From positions 1,116,001 through 1,180,000 of the forward strand of contig NC_018719.1 of NCBI RefSeq assembly GCF_000303155.1: a stretch of DNA of 64,000 nucleotides. The letters are read 5' to 3'. A program made the position numbers and the translations under genes. Shown here one piece after another: positions 25,022-34,041 of this stretch. Within the stretch, counting starts at the first letter, position 1, and each line of letters opens with the position of its first letter. The notes beneath the pieces were generated by a model. It was given only the letters and a program-made list of their open reading frames with translations. It did not search any database and was not told where the DNA came from. The DNA is from Candidatus Nitrososphaera gargensis Ga9.2 (GTDB taxonomy: Archaea; Thermoproteota; Nitrososphaeria; Nitrososphaerales; Nitrososphaeraceae).

Positions 25022-25856
25022 GCGCTATCTGTTCTCGCCAAACTCTATTAACCTTATCCCTTCGCATATAACGCCGTTTTTTACTTTTTTTCTTTTCTGC
25101 CGAATCTTCCCAGAGGTACTGGAAGTAGCCCTTGGCGAATCCTGCCAGGCCGGCATGATCCGCCCAGATGGCTATCGGCTCAAAACTGCCGCCGTCCCCT
25201 GTGCCTTCTCCAAGCAACAACACGACCTGCTTGCCGTCCCCTATGACGCCACCTCCAAAAAGCCCATCTTTCAGCCTCACTTCTGCAACTCTGGAAAGTG
25301 CCTTGATCGTTTCCGGCGTTATCTTAGCGGATGCAAGGATGTGTATCTTGACGCCCTTATCATGCAGCGTCCTTAGCACCGGCTGGAGCGGCTTGGCTAC
25401 GTCTACCGCGACAAAAGGCAGCGCGACCAGCAATTCCTGCCGCGCGTTCTGCACTATTTCGTTGACCTTGGCGACTATGTTAAAGACCCCTCTTGCGACC
25501 CATATCTCGGGGCGCTCCTTCATCCCACTCTTGGTATACATCGGCATCAGTTCATTGACAATGGTGCTCTGGCTCTCGCGGAAATTGTTCTCGTGTCGCA
25601 TCCTCATGGCTTCAAGCGCGCTTGAAGGGGACTTGGGGAAGAATTTTTGCGGGCGAGAGCTATCCGACTCGAGCCATCCCTTCTCCTCAAGGCTGTTGAG
25701 GACTTCATAGATCTTTGAATAGGGCACGCCGGATTTTTTCGAGATGTCTGCGGCGGTCATGGCGCCGCTATCAAGCAACGAGAGATACACACGTATCTCG
25801 TAGCTCGTCAAGCCAAGGTTTTCCATGGCCTTCCTTGACCTGTCGCTAATGCTCAA
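24861..25856 (-). CDS. TrmB-family transcriptional regulator, probably read through by an A7 slip
   Basis: Residues 1-80 form a TrmB winged helix (GLTSYEIRVYLSLLDSGAMT, KSGVPYSKIYEVLNSLEEKG). A coiled linker and a phospholipase-D-like effector domain follow (LLVALPFVAVDVAKPLQPVL, IWADHAGLAGFAKGYFQYLW). The natural end should be ...WEDSAEKKKK-stop: adding one A to the run of seven at 25085-25091 brings a TAA at 25081-25083 into frame. As given, the frame instead continues for about 75 basic, low-quality residues over the start of the DtxR gene. A sequencing slip or a recent frameshift is likely. It is divergent from the tetraether-synthase-type gene. Confidence 0.85.
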   Translation of the reverse strand: MSISDRSRKAMENLGLTSYEIRVYLSLLDSGAMTAADISKKSGVPYSKIYEVLNSLEEKGWLESDSSRPQKFFPKSPSSALEAMRMRHENNFRESQSTIVNELMPMYTKSGMKERPEIWVARGVFNIVAKVNEIVQNARQELLVALPFVAVDVAKPLQPVLRTLHDKGVKIHILASAKITPETIKALSRVAEVRLKDGLFGGGVIGDGKQVVLLLGEGTGDGGSFEPIAIWADHAGLAGFAKGYFQYLWEDSAEKKKSKKRRYMRRDKVNRVWREQIARGDCRCKEKANRLRGRAFCRHGRVRARRDVPEGHMVHPRKRRGSQGKLDSQAP

Positions 25857-25938
25857 TTCTTCTCAAACTGAGGGCGCGTGCTATATTAAGATGCTCTGCA
25901 AAGCCATTCCAGAGGGACAGTCTAAATCTCAAGTCTTT

Positions 25939-26002
25939 CTTGCAATTTGTGTGCAAGAATTTAACCTATTCACCGTATGAATTAGTAGGTTAGCTTTATA
26001 TA
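25939..26002 (+). promoter_or_regulatory. Promoter with two inverted repeats upstream of the radical SAM gene
   Basis: CTTGCA-N7-TGCAAG lies at 25939-25957 and TAACCTA-N17-TAGGTTA at 25962-25992. The second repeat abuts a TATA box, CTTTATATA, at 25994-26002. The start codon follows about 35 nt later. The two palindromes lie in the divergent region shared with the TrmB-family gene, which is a candidate binder. Confidence 0.6.
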
Positions 26003-26035
26003 GAAAATGGAAATTGTGTCCATTAAGGTAGTAGT

Positions 26036-27739
26036 ATGGACCTAATCCAAATTTCGAACATGTCTAGCAAAAGCGTAGGCGCTAGGCGGACAATAAGGTT
26101 TACTCAAAGCATCTGCCCGGACTGCAACATGATTCTGGATGCAGAAGTCTTTGAAAGGGGTGGCAAGGTCTTTATGACCAAGACGTGCCCGACGCACGGC
26201 GAATGCGAGGAGCTCTATTTCGGTTCGTACGAAATGTACAAGAAATTCAGCACATATTGGATGGATGGCAAGGGTGCGCACGCTCCAAACGTGATGATAG
26301 ACAAGTGTTCATGTCCAAACAACTGTGGACTTTGCACCAACCACCTTTCACACTCTGGACTTTCAAACATGATCATCACTAACAGGTGCGACCTGACGTG
26401 CTGGTACTGCTTCTTCTACGTCAAGAAGGGCCTTGAAGGCGCTTATCTGTACGAGCCAAACATGGAGCAGGTAAGGGCCATGATGAAGACGCTCAAGGCA
26501 GAAAAGCCGATCGCGGGCAACTCGATCCAGATCACCGGTGGCGAGCCGATGCTCCGCGACGACATTACGGAGATCATCAAGATAATGAAAGAGGAGGGCG
26601 TCGACCATGTCCAGCTCAACACTAACGGAATCAAACTGGCCATGTCGCCAGAAACTATGCGCCAAGTAAGGATGGCAGGTGTTAACAACCTCTACCTTTC
26701 GTTCGATGGCGTAACCCCAAGGACAAACCCCAAGAACCACTGGGAAATCCCGTACACGCTGGAATCAGCAAGAAAGTGCGGAATGACAGTGGTGTTCGTC
26801 CCGACGGTCATCAAGTCAATTAATGACCACGAGCTGGGCAGTATCATACGCTATGCCCAAAAGAACCTCGACGTGGTGCACGCAGTCAACTTCCAGCCGG
26901 TGTCGCTCACAGGCAGGATGGGCAAGAAAGAACGTGAAAAGTACAGAATCACGATCCCAGACTGCATCGAAAGGATTGAAGAACAGACTAACGGCGAGAT
27001 TTCAAAGGATGCTTGGTTCCCGGTTCCGTCATGCATGCCCATGACAAACATCATCGAGGCTTTCAGCAAAAAGCCAAAGTACGAGCTATCGATACACTTT
27101 GCATGTGGCGCAGGAACATATGTCTTTGAAGATATGGACACAAAGAAGCTGATACCGCTGACATCTTTTGTCGACATTAAGGGCGTGCTTGAATACTTTG
27201 AAGAAAAAGCCGACGAGATCAAGTCAGGCGCCAACAGATACTGGGCGATGCTCGAAGTCGTGCGCAAGCTAAAGCAGTTCGTCAACAAGGATAAGCAGCC
27301 ACGCGGGCTGGACCTTGCCAAGATGTTCTCGAGCATCCTGCTCAAGCGCAACTTTGACTCTGTGGGCTCATGGCACGTAAGGTCGCTGTTCCTCGGCATG
27401 ATGCACTTCCAAGACAAGTACAACGAAGACCTCGAGAGGCTCCAGAGGTGCGACATCCACTACCTGACGCCAGACCTTAGAATCATCCCATTCTGCGCAT
27501 TCAATGTCATTCCAGAATGGTACCGTGACAGGATACAAAAGAAGTATAGCATCCCAGTCGAAGAGTGGGAGAAGGCCCACGGCCAGACCCTCGAAGCAGG
27601 ACTCTACAGGGGCCTGATGAGAAGGGGCAAGCCAGAGGCTCAGATGGGCTGCGCTATGTCAGAAATACACAGGGCCGCTGCCGAAGCCTCCGACGATCAC
27701 AGGGGGATAGAACTCCGCAACAACATGGCCGGCGCGTAA
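26036..27739 (+). CDS. tes: Radical SAM enzyme of the tetraether synthase (Tes/MJ0619) type
   Basis: The 567-residue protein has the Tes layout. An N-terminal rubredoxin-like pair (SICPDCNMIL, KTCPTHGECEEL) and a Cys cluster KCSCPNNCGLCTNH precede the radical SAM motif RCDLTCWYCFF (C118-x3-C122-x2-C125). SIQITGGEPMLRDD follows in the SAM-binding barrel, and further Cys lie in the C-terminal third (HFACGAGTY, RCDIHYLTP, PFCAF). Tes joins archaeol chains into GDGT tetraether lipids, which ammonia-oxidising archaea make in abundance. A paralogous C-C coupling or methylating role cannot be excluded. ATG 26036 sits about 35 bp after a TATA box; an in-frame ATG at residue 9 is an alternative. Confidence 0.85.
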   Translation: MDLIQISNMSSKSVGARRTIRFTQSICPDCNMILDAEVFERGGKVFMTKTCPTHGECEELYFGSYEMYKKFSTYWMDGKGAHAPNVMIDKCSCPNNCGLCTNHLSHSGLSNMIITNRCDLTCWYCFFYVKKGLEGAYLYEPNMEQVRAMMKTLKAEKPIAGNSIQITGGEPMLRDDITEIIKIMKEEGVDHVQLNTNGIKLAMSPETMRQVRMAGVNNLYLSFDGVTPRTNPKNHWEIPYTLESARKCGMTVVFVPTVIKSINDHELGSIIRYAQKNLDVVHAVNFQPVSLTGRMGKKEREKYRITIPDCIERIEEQTNGEISKDAWFPVPSCMPMTNIIEAFSKKPKYELSIHFACGAGTYVFEDMDTKKLIPLTSFVDIKGVLEYFEEKADEIKSGANRYWAMLEVVRKLKQFVNKDKQPRGLDLAKMFSSILLKRNFDSVGSWHVRSLFLGMMHFQDKYNEDLERLQRCDIHYLTPDLRIIPFCAFNVIPEWYRDRIQKKYSIPVEEWEKAHGQTLEAGLYRGLMRRGKPEAQMGCAMSEIHRAAAEASDDHRGIELRNNMAGA

Positions 27740-27763
27740 GCGCTCTCTTTTTCCCCTTTTTTA

Positions 27764-27919
27764 CTATGTCTTGTGCCTGTACCACTTGTAGATGTAGTAG
27801 GCCGCGCCAATGATTATAATGGCTATGACGAGCGGCCACAGGAAATAGATCACTATCGCAGCCACGATGATAAGAGCTGCTATGATCAGGATATCAAGTA
27901 CTCCTAATGGTCTTGCCAT
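27764..27919 (-). CDS. Small membrane protein (51 aa)
   Basis: The minus strand encodes 51 residues: MARPLGVLDI, two adjacent hydrophobic segments (about residues 9-27 and 28-41) and a basic end YKWYRHKT. ATG start; no family assigned. It is convergent with the radical SAM gene, 24 bp from its stop. A TATA-like motif is not obvious. Confidence 0.6.
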   Translation of the reverse strand: MARPLGVLDILIIAALIIVAAIVIYFLWPLVIAIIIIGAAYYIYKWYRHKT

Positions 27920-27955
27920 ACTATAATCAGCACTATGCACCGTAAATACCTTTTA

Positions 27956-28522
27956 TTAGGTGCATTCTATATTGTTGCTGTCAGGTTCCTGCCATTCATC
28001 TGCCAGTTCGAGCGCGCGCCTGCCCTTCTGTGTTATGGCATAGACTCGGCATGTGCCAACAGCCATGACCTCTGCCGCTAACCCGTACTGCAGCAGCTTG
28101 GATATGTGGCCGTCGACTGCCTTCCAATCGATACCAAGCTCGTGCGACAACTGGAGCTTGTTCTTTGGCCCAAGGAGCGACCTCAAGAGTATCGTTCTGG
28201 TCCTGCCTCCCTTCATCTTGACAAGCAATTCAAACACGCCGCAGCAAAGCCCATTCTCGGTCCACTTTGACTTGGTAAGGCCGCGCCAGATGATGTCGCG
28301 TCGGTCGCCGGCACCAAAAAAATCAAATGACAGCTCTGCGCCGGCAAGCTTTCTGGTATGAAGGTACAACATCTGGTTGGCCATCTTGTTGTCCTGCACT
28401 GCCTTGAACTGTTGCGGGTGTGTTTCGGTCGCGCCAGAACGGTAGTCAACAAACGCCGCATGTGTCAGGGTCAGAGCAGTAAATAGGAAAACTGCTAGAC
28501 TCAGGCTTTTCGTCGTGCTCAT
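27956..28522 (-). CDS. Membrane-anchored winged-helix protein
   Basis: About 188 residues from ATG 28522. An N-terminal hydrophobic segment (LSLAVFLFTALTLTHAAFVD) acts as a signal anchor. It is followed by a charged region, then a C-terminal winged helix (ILLRSLLGPKNKLQLSHELG, AVDGHISKLLQYGLAAEV). The order implies the DNA-binding half would have to face the cytoplasm, so the anchor must be N-out or the protein is cleaved. The frame stays open well upstream (to 28774), but that part overlaps the Rieske gene and looks like antiphase noise. It follows Rieske copy 2 on the same strand. Confidence 0.65.
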   Translation of the reverse strand: MSTTKSLSLAVFLFTALTLTHAAFVDYRSGATETHPQQFKAVQDNKMANQMLYLHTRKLAGAELSFDFFGAGDRRDIIWRGLTKSKWTENGLCCGVFELLVKMKGGRTRTILLRSLLGPKNKLQLSHELGIDWKAVDGHISKLLQYGLAAEVMAVGTCRVYAITQKGRRALELADEWQEPDSNNIECT

Positions 28523-28586
28523 TTCAGCGGAGTAAACCTCCTGCTTGGAGCAACAGCACAATATACGCCTGTGAGGGATAAAAGTC

Positions 28587-29201
28587 TTAGGCGACATGCC
28601 TGCCATACCCAACCACACCATTCTTGCGAGCGTCCCACGTTGGAGGTAGTATCCACAGGTCGCCATTTGCGTCCGCCTCAAGGTCCAGCCTTGGCAGCAC
28701 GTTTGAAGGGGGGCTCTGAAGCGACGCAGGCCCTGCATAAGCCTTGCCGGTGAGAGGATCGTATGCGCTTGCATGACACGGGCATGCTATCATGTTCAGC
28801 TTTGACTCGTACCTCCATAGACACCACAAATGCAGGCAAACCATGCTGTAAAGTCGAAACGCTGAGACATCGTTCTTGCCTCCGCCAAGCTCAAGCGGGA
28901 GCCTTATCAACTGCCAGGTGCGGAACGCCTCTGTGTTCAGCACCGGGTCATCGGTCTTTGGGTAGATCACAACCTCTGAATGGTTTACTTTGAAAGAGTA
29001 GATGTTGGACGGCTCGCCTCCCCTGATCTCTATTTTCGTCTTTTCTGCCCCGTTTGCCCTGTTGTTTGGCAGAAACTTGCCCCAGTCAACAAAGGGCGCA
29101 AAAGTCATTACGGTACCGGCGGCTGCCATCAATTTCAAAAAGTCGCGCCTAGACATCCCCTTGTTGCCTGCTGCTACAGCTGGGTAATGGGCACTAGACA
29201 T
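28587..29201 (-). CDS. Rieske iron-sulfur protein, copy 2 (Tat substrate)
   Basis: The 204-residue protein is a close paralogue of copy 1. It shares SRRDFLKLMAAAGTVMTFAP, then VCLHLWCLWRY and ACPCHASAYDP with Cys/His cluster ligands. The loop before the second box is shortened (ESKLNMI against YWPQEGRKRGE), and the residue after the cluster His is Ala instead of Gly, which can shift the redox potential. No cytochrome b gene lies beside it. The winged-helix gene is 65 bp downstream. A TATA box and a perfect palindrome (29223-29250) lie directly upstream. It probably substitutes for copy 1 under other conditions. Confidence 0.93.
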   Translation of the reverse strand: MSSAHYPAVAAGNKGMSRRDFLKLMAAAGTVMTFAPFVDWGKFLPNNRANGAEKTKIEIRGGEPSNIYSFKVNHSEVVIYPKTDDPVLNTEAFRTWQLIRLPLELGGGKNDVSAFRLYSMVCLHLWCLWRYESKLNMIACPCHASAYDPLTGKAYAGPASLQSPPSNVLPRLDLEADANGDLWILPPTWDARKNGVVGYGRHVA

Positions 29202-29222
29202 AAGTAAAATTGGTCGTGAGTT

Positions 29223-29250
29223 GATATAACACTTGATCCAAACGTTTGGA
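29223..29250 (-). promoter_or_regulatory. Promoter and palindromic operator of Rieske copy 2
   Basis: TCCAAACGTTTGGA (29237-29250) is a perfect 14-bp palindrome. On the minus strand it is followed after six bases by a TATA box, GTTATATC (29223-29230), and the ATG comes 21 nt after that. The layout copies that of Rieske copy 1. Confidence 0.75.
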
Positions 29251-29318
29251 CAAAATCTTAAATATCGATCTCCTCAAGCGGTCAAACTTAAAATTGGATC
29301 GAGTGCTTTTGTCAAGCC

Positions 29319-30761
29319 ATGAACCTAGAGCAGTGGTGCCAGCTAGACGAGCGGATCTACATTGCAGACGCGGACGAGCGCTACAAGCAGTACGCCGGCT
29401 TACCGCACAGCGAGCGCGTGATAGAGCAGCTGGCAGAGATGAAGGCCATGAGCGCCAAAACCTTTCTTGGCTCGTTTACAGAACCAAGGGAACTGTTCCT
29501 AGGTTCGCTTGAAAACATCGCAGACTCGACTACAAAAAAGCTTGAGCTCAAACTGTACAATCTGCGCAACCAAAAGGTAGTCTCTTCGCGTCACCGCTTT
29601 GGAGGGGCTGCGGTCAGCTGGAGCACGTGGCGGCAGTTCAACAGCGCCCAAAAAGACCCTGCAAAGAGAAAACAGGTGTTTGACGAGTTCATCTCCAAGA
29701 CAAAGTACCTTTCACCAACCATCAAGGCCCGGTTTGACCAGATGGGAAAAATCTACAGCGAATACTCGCGCAAGAAGCTGAGCCCGCTTGATGGCTACCT
29801 GGAGAACGAGAAGGTCTCGTATTCGCAGCTGATCGATTTCGTAAAGTCGATGGGCCAGCAGGCAAAAAAGCCCTTTCAGGAAGCGCTTGCGACCATTTCA
29901 AAAAAAGTGCTAGGAAGAGACGCGGAATATTACGATGACTTTTACTTTTTCCGCAACAGGGTGTATGCTGACCTTGAAAAGGAGTTTGCCGGAGTAAACC
30001 CGCCTGACCAAGTCCGGCGCACGCTTGCAGCCATGCAGTTTGACCTATCGCCGATCCACTTTGACACGGAGGATAGGAAGAACAAGTACCCGTCACCGAT
30101 ATGCTTTTTCGTGCAGGTGCCAAGTGACATCCGCGTGCTGTACAAGAGCGAAAGCCCATACTTTGACCTGCAGGGGTGCTACCACGAAATGGGGCACGCA
30201 ATGCATGCCTCATCGATAAGCTCGCGGGCCAAGTACTGGGACCGATACGGCTTTTCGATGGGCATAGCCGAGGTATTCTCGATATTTCTGGAAAGGCTGA
30301 CAAAGAACAAAAAGTACCTATCTTCGCTTGGAGTGCATGACGAGCGGGTCCTTGATGAAATCGAGGAGAGGAACAACTTTATGGAACTGTTCTTTGTCAC
30401 GTTCTATACTGCCAACTCGCTGATGAAGGCAGAATTCTGGCGAAAGAAACTGTCGATGGAAAAGGCAAGCGACCTTTATGCAAACTTGATAAAGGAATAC
30501 ACTGGCCTTGAAATGCCCGGCGAGTACTGGATGCTCCACCACATACTGCCGGACGCGATAATGTATGTGCCAAGCTATCTTTTGGCGGCAGTTCGCGCTG
30601 CCGAGCTTGACCACCACCTGCAGGGTAGGTTCGGGGAAGAGTGGTGGACCCAGACAGAGGCTGGAAGCTACATCCGAGAAATAACGGAGCCGGGAGCCAA
30701 GATAGATCTGTCAAGGTTCTCAAGGCTTGATAGCAGCCTGTTCATGAATGAAATAAGATAA
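29319..30761 (+). CDS. M3-like zinc oligopeptidase (oligoendopeptidase F type)
   Basis: The 480-residue protein carries the gluzincin motif CYHEMGHAMHASSI, with the third ligand helix in MGIAEVFSIFLERL. The N-terminal helical domain (MNLEQWCQLDERIYIADADE, EYSRKKLSPLDGYLENEK) is of M3 type, and the C-terminal part has MLHHILPDAIMYVPSYLLAA. It is somewhat shorter than bacterial PepF (about 600 residues). It would hydrolyse short peptides in the cytoplasm, downstream of the proteasome whose beta subunit is encoded convergently just after it. Confidence 0.88.
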   Translation: MNLEQWCQLDERIYIADADERYKQYAGLPHSERVIEQLAEMKAMSAKTFLGSFTEPRELFLGSLENIADSTTKKLELKLYNLRNQKVVSSRHRFGGAAVSWSTWRQFNSAQKDPAKRKQVFDEFISKTKYLSPTIKARFDQMGKIYSEYSRKKLSPLDGYLENEKVSYSQLIDFVKSMGQQAKKPFQEALATISKKVLGRDAEYYDDFYFFRNRVYADLEKEFAGVNPPDQVRRTLAAMQFDLSPIHFDTEDRKNKYPSPICFFVQVPSDIRVLYKSESPYFDLQGCYHEMGHAMHASSISSRAKYWDRYGFSMGIAEVFSIFLERLTKNKKYLSSLGVHDERVLDEIEERNNFMELFFVTFYTANSLMKAEFWRKKLSMEKASDLYANLIKEYTGLEMPGEYWMLHHILPDAIMYVPSYLLAAVRAAELDHHLQGRFGEEWWTQTEAGSYIREITEPGAKIDLSRFSRLDSSLFMNEIR

Positions 30762-30798
30762 TGTTCCGGCTTTAGGGTCGCGGATATCGTGGAGTAGC

Positions 30799-31458
30799 CT
30801 AAAAGACTACCCCGACTGCCGCTTTTTCTTCCTTTGACAACTCGCGGTAGCCGTTCTTGTCGATAATGACTACGTTGATGCTGTCACCGGTTCCAGCGTT
30901 TCTTCTGATTGCAGCTGCTATCGCCTGCATCGCTACCTTGTACGCGTCGTTAACGCTCATGCCGTCCCTGTATTCCGATTCTAGATAGCCGTAAGCAACA
31001 GGCGATCCGCTGCCGGTGGAAATGAACTTTTCAGTCGTCATCGAGCCAAAGAGGTCGATGTTGTGGATCTGGCTGCCCTCGTTTTTCGTGTAACCTGCCA
31101 TTATTATCTGGACATAGTATGGAAAGTATCGCTGGTTAAAGAGGATATTTGAGCAGAGCCTCGCAGCAGACTTGACTGGCATAAGCTCCTTGTTCTGGAA
31201 GCGGTAGAGGTTGGCGTTGTAGCGCATCGTGTCGACAAGATTCTGCGCGTCGGCCACGCCGCCGGCTATGGTCATTGCAAGGTGCTGGTCAACTTTTTGG
31301 ATCTTCATGACGTGCCTGTCGGCGATAAAGAGTCCCGCGCTTGCGCGGGTGTCGGCCGCAAGCACCACACCATCCTTGCATGTCAAGGCGCATGTAGTGG
31401 TTCCTTTCTTTATCTGGTCGGCAATGTAATCGGGATATCTCTTGTCCTGAGGGTGCAT
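30799..31458 (-). CDS. psmB: Proteasome beta subunit
   Basis: The 219-residue precursor has a 19-residue propeptide ending KKG. It is followed by the catalytic N-terminal threonine (TTTCALTCKDGVVLAADTRA), with Asp17 (residue 36 of the precursor) and Lys33 (residue 52, HVMKIQKVD) in place. NAGTGDSINVVIID near the end belongs to the inter-ring contact region. It forms the active beta rings of the 20S proteasome. The upstream AT-rich element TTTTAAATC serves as a promoter candidate. Confidence 0.96.
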   Translation of the reverse strand: MHPQDKRYPDYIADQIKKGTTTCALTCKDGVVLAADTRASAGLFIADRHVMKIQKVDQHLAMTIAGGVADAQNLVDTMRYNANLYRFQNKELMPVKSAARLCSNILFNQRYFPYYVQIIMAGYTKNEGSQIHNIDLFGSMTTEKFISTGSGSPVAYGYLESEYRDGMSVNDAYKVAMQAIAAAIRRNAGTGDSINVVIIDKNGYRELSKEEKAAVGVVF

Positions 31459-31499
31459 ATATACTACATTGCATTGAAGAGACCTTACCTGATTTAAAA

Positions 31500-32520
31500 C
31501 TATCTGCTAATTCTAAAAATTATGTCAAAGTGTGGAATCGTCAAGTTGCCGTCGTCGGCTACGCAATTGCTCCTTTCATACGATAGCATATCGAGCTCGT
31601 CTGAAAGCTCTACCTGCGCCTCACAAGGTGTCACAAAGGTGAGTCTGTAGATGCCGTTTTCATCCGGCTCGACTGTGCCGAGGCCATAGCTGTAGTGCAG
31701 AATGCCTGTCATATTGCTGTCACGCTCTGTGCTGATCTTTGAGATAGTGCGCGGTGGTTTCCTTATCTATCGAAGACCCATTGATAGATCCGTCCTGCCC
31801 GACGGTAATTTCAGTATGCAGACAATCGACATCAAATGCGGGAAGCACCGTTTCGTGAAGGATTGGACTGTGCGGCACTGTGTTGCCCTGTCTGTCAGTT
31901 AATTTCTCTGCGCTAGGATTTTTATTGTTGTCGCTTCAAGTAGGATACACCGGATATGCGCTGACAGAATTGGAATCTTCGACGATAAAACTCTGCACGG
32001 CATTTACCTGTACCATATCACCTACCTGGCCGACACGTGTGGTGAGCGGCGTATTTTGTATCTTCTACCTCAGGCTCGTATCGACCAATTCCCTGTACCG
32101 GTCGTCTAGCGCGCCACGCTCTAGCGCTACGACAGTGTCCTGCATCCAATGATGCAGCATGTCATAGTATTCATACTTGCTTGCTTTCGTAAATGTGAAT
32201 TCAAAGAACCCATCCGGCACCAAGATGTTGGGTCCGCTTCCGCTGATGGTATTGAAAAACTGAATCGTCATCGTTGCTTGCCACAACTGCGTTTGGCACG
32301 TCGTCCTTGTTTATCCACCTGACCGTATTGTTGACGCCGATTATCACCTTGATAACCTCAGGTTCAAAGTTCTTGTTGCCGCTGGAGGAGCCAGCGGGTA
32401 TAGTTACAATAGACGACACTCTTTCTGTACCGCTGCCGCCAGACGCTGCAAACATCGCGGAAAAAGCACAAGGCGATTCCGACTGTCAGACCTATAGCTA
32501 CGGGGACGTCGATCTCGCCC
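31500..32520 (-). pseudogene. Dead secreted cupredoxin-like gene
   Basis: On the minus strand the original protein can be followed across several frames. A GTG start gives VGEIDVPVAIGLTVGIA, then a frameshift in the membrane helix. FEPEVIKVIIGVNNTVRWIN is the cupredoxin core, and after another shift VPDGFFEFTFTKASKYEYYD continues to LHHWMQDTVVA. Further fragments (MVQVNAVQSFIVEDSNSVSA, HSALQLW, GIYRLTFVTPCEAQVELSDE) reach 31500. In the copper loop, Cys of the usual Y-x-C-x-P-H is replaced (YYDMLHH), so even the fragment has lost a ligand. It is a degenerate copy of the membrane-anchored blue copper family. Confidence 0.75.
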
Positions 32521-32540
32521 ACTATAAGTAGAGTTGGTTT

Positions 32541-32566
32541 CTATATAATGAAGTTTTGTCCAAACG
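32541..32566 (-). promoter_or_regulatory. Relic promoter sharing the Rieske operator half-site
   Basis: On the minus strand CGTTTGGACAAAA (32554-32566) precedes a TATA box, ATTATATAG (32541-32549), which lies about 25 nt upstream of the GTG of the dead cupredoxin gene. The half-site matches the palindrome in front of both Rieske genes. Confidence 0.6.
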
Positions 32567-32619
32567 GTGCAGTCTCTGTTTATTTTATATCACCCTTTAG
32601 CTGATTTTTCCCTAGCAGT

Positions 32620-34035
32620 TTGCCTAAGACGATATTTGAGAAGATCTGGGACAGTCATATTATTTACGAAAAGGAAGGCGGTGGTCTGTCACTGCTATAC
32701 ATCGATAGGCACCTGGTGCATGAAGTCACTTCGCCACAGGCGTTTGACGGTCTCCGAATGAACAACCGGCGCGTCAGAAGACCAGACCTGACATTTGCCA
32801 CCATGGACCACAACGTGCCAACAAGCGACAGGTCGCTTCCAATAGTAGATCAAATTTCGTCTATACAGATCCAGACGCTTGCGCAAAACTGCAAAGAGTT
32901 TGGCATTACACTCTTTGATATGCACAGCCCCGATCAGGGCATTGTGCACGTGATAGGTCCAGATCTTGGGCTGACACTGCCAGGTACCACGATTGTGTGC
33001 GGCGACAGCCACACCTCGACCCATGGCGCCTTTGGCGCCTTTGCGCTTGGCATAGGCACGAGCGAGGTAGAGCACGTGCTTGCCACCCAGACCTTGTGGA
33101 TGGACAAGCCCAAGACGTTTGCGATAAACCTTGAAGGCAGGCGCAGGAACCCTCACGCCGTGACTGCCAAGGACATGATACTCTATGTGATAAGGACAAT
33201 CGGGACTGCTGGTGGCACTGGCACCGTGCTAGAGTATCGCGGCGAGGCAATGTCCGAGCTCTCGATGGAGAACAGGATGACGATATGCAACATGTCTATT
33301 GAAGCAGGCGCGCGTGCCGGCCTGATAGCGCCTGACAGGACGACCTTTGACTTTATCAGGGGAAGGCGCTACGCGCCAAAAGGCGAGCAGTTCGAAAAGG
33401 CGGTTGAATACTGGTCTTGCCTTCGGACGGATCCAAACGCCAAGTTTGACAAGTCGATCAGCTTTGACGTCGGCTCGCTTGCACCCCAAGTAAGCTGGGG
33501 GACCAACCCGGGAATGGTAGTAGACGTTACCGGCGCGGTGCCGCACCCCGACGAGTTTGCAAAGGGAAACGAAAACGAGCGCAAAGCCGCAGTACGCGCC
33601 CTTGAATATATGGCGCTAGAGCCGGGCACGCCAATGACAGATGTCAGGCTGGATAGGGTGTTCATCGGCTCGTGCACAAACTCACGCCTTGAAGACCTGC
33701 TTGAAGCGTCGATGGTCGTAAAGGGAAGAAAGGTCTCGCCAAACGTGCGGGCTATGGTGGTGCCCGGGTCGCAGCACGTCAAGGCGGCCGCAGAGCAGAT
33801 GGGTCTTGACAAAGTCTTCAAAGAGGCCGGCTTTGAATGGCGCGAGTCTGGATGCAGCATGTGCCTTGGCATGAACCCTGACATCCTTGGGCCCGGCGAG
33901 CGCTGCGCAAGCACCTCAAACCGCAACTTTGAGGGCCGGCAGGGGGCAGGGGGCAGAACGCATCTCGTAAGCCCTGTCATGGCCGCCGCAGCCGCGATTG
34001 AAGGGCACTTTGTGGACGTGAGGGAGTGGCTCTAG
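32620..34035 (+). CDS. leuC: 3-isopropylmalate dehydratase large subunit (bacterial-type LeuC)
   Basis: The 471-residue aconitase-family protein has the cluster ligands: [12 protein letters not shown] (first Cys) and [14 protein letters not shown] (the Cys pair). [29 protein letters not shown] and the C-terminal [20 protein letters not shown] are also diagnostic. The length and single-gene form match bacterial LeuC rather than the shorter archaeal type. With LeuD next door it isomerises isopropylmalate for leucine. A homoaconitase role for the LysW pathway elsewhere in the window cannot be ruled out. The start is TTG 32620. Confidence 0.92.
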   Translation: MPKTIFEKIWDSHIIYEKEGGGLSLLYIDRHLVHEVTSPQAFDGLRMNNRRVRRPDLTFATMDHNVPTSDRSLPIVDQISSIQIQTLAQNCKEFGITLFDMHSPDQGIVHVIGPDLGLTLPGTTIVCGDSHTSTHGAFGAFALGIGTSEVEHVLATQTLWMDKPKTFAINLEGRRRNPHAVTAKDMILYVIRTIGTAGGTGTVLEYRGEAMSELSMENRMTICNMSIEAGARAGLIAPDRTTFDFIRGRRYAPKGEQFEKAVEYWSCLRTDPNAKFDKSISFDVGSLAPQVSWGTNPGMVVDVTGAVPHPDEFAKGNENERKAAVRALEYMALEPGTPMTDVRLDRVFIGSCTNSRLEDLLEASMVVKGRKVSPNVRAMVVPGSQHVKAAAEQMGLDKVFKEAGFEWRESGCSMCLGMNPDILGPGERCASTSNRNFEGRQGAGGRTHLVSPVMAAAAAIEGHFVDVREWL

Positions 34036-34041
34036 TAGTAG

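Noticed and set aside
26851-27456. 201-residue open frame on the minus strand
   Set aside because: It is opposite the radical SAM gene; no motif or promoter supports it.
29722-30303. 193-residue open frame on the minus strand
   Set aside because: It mirrors the M3 peptidase gene and is Ser/Pro/Arg-rich, as expected for an antiphase shadow.
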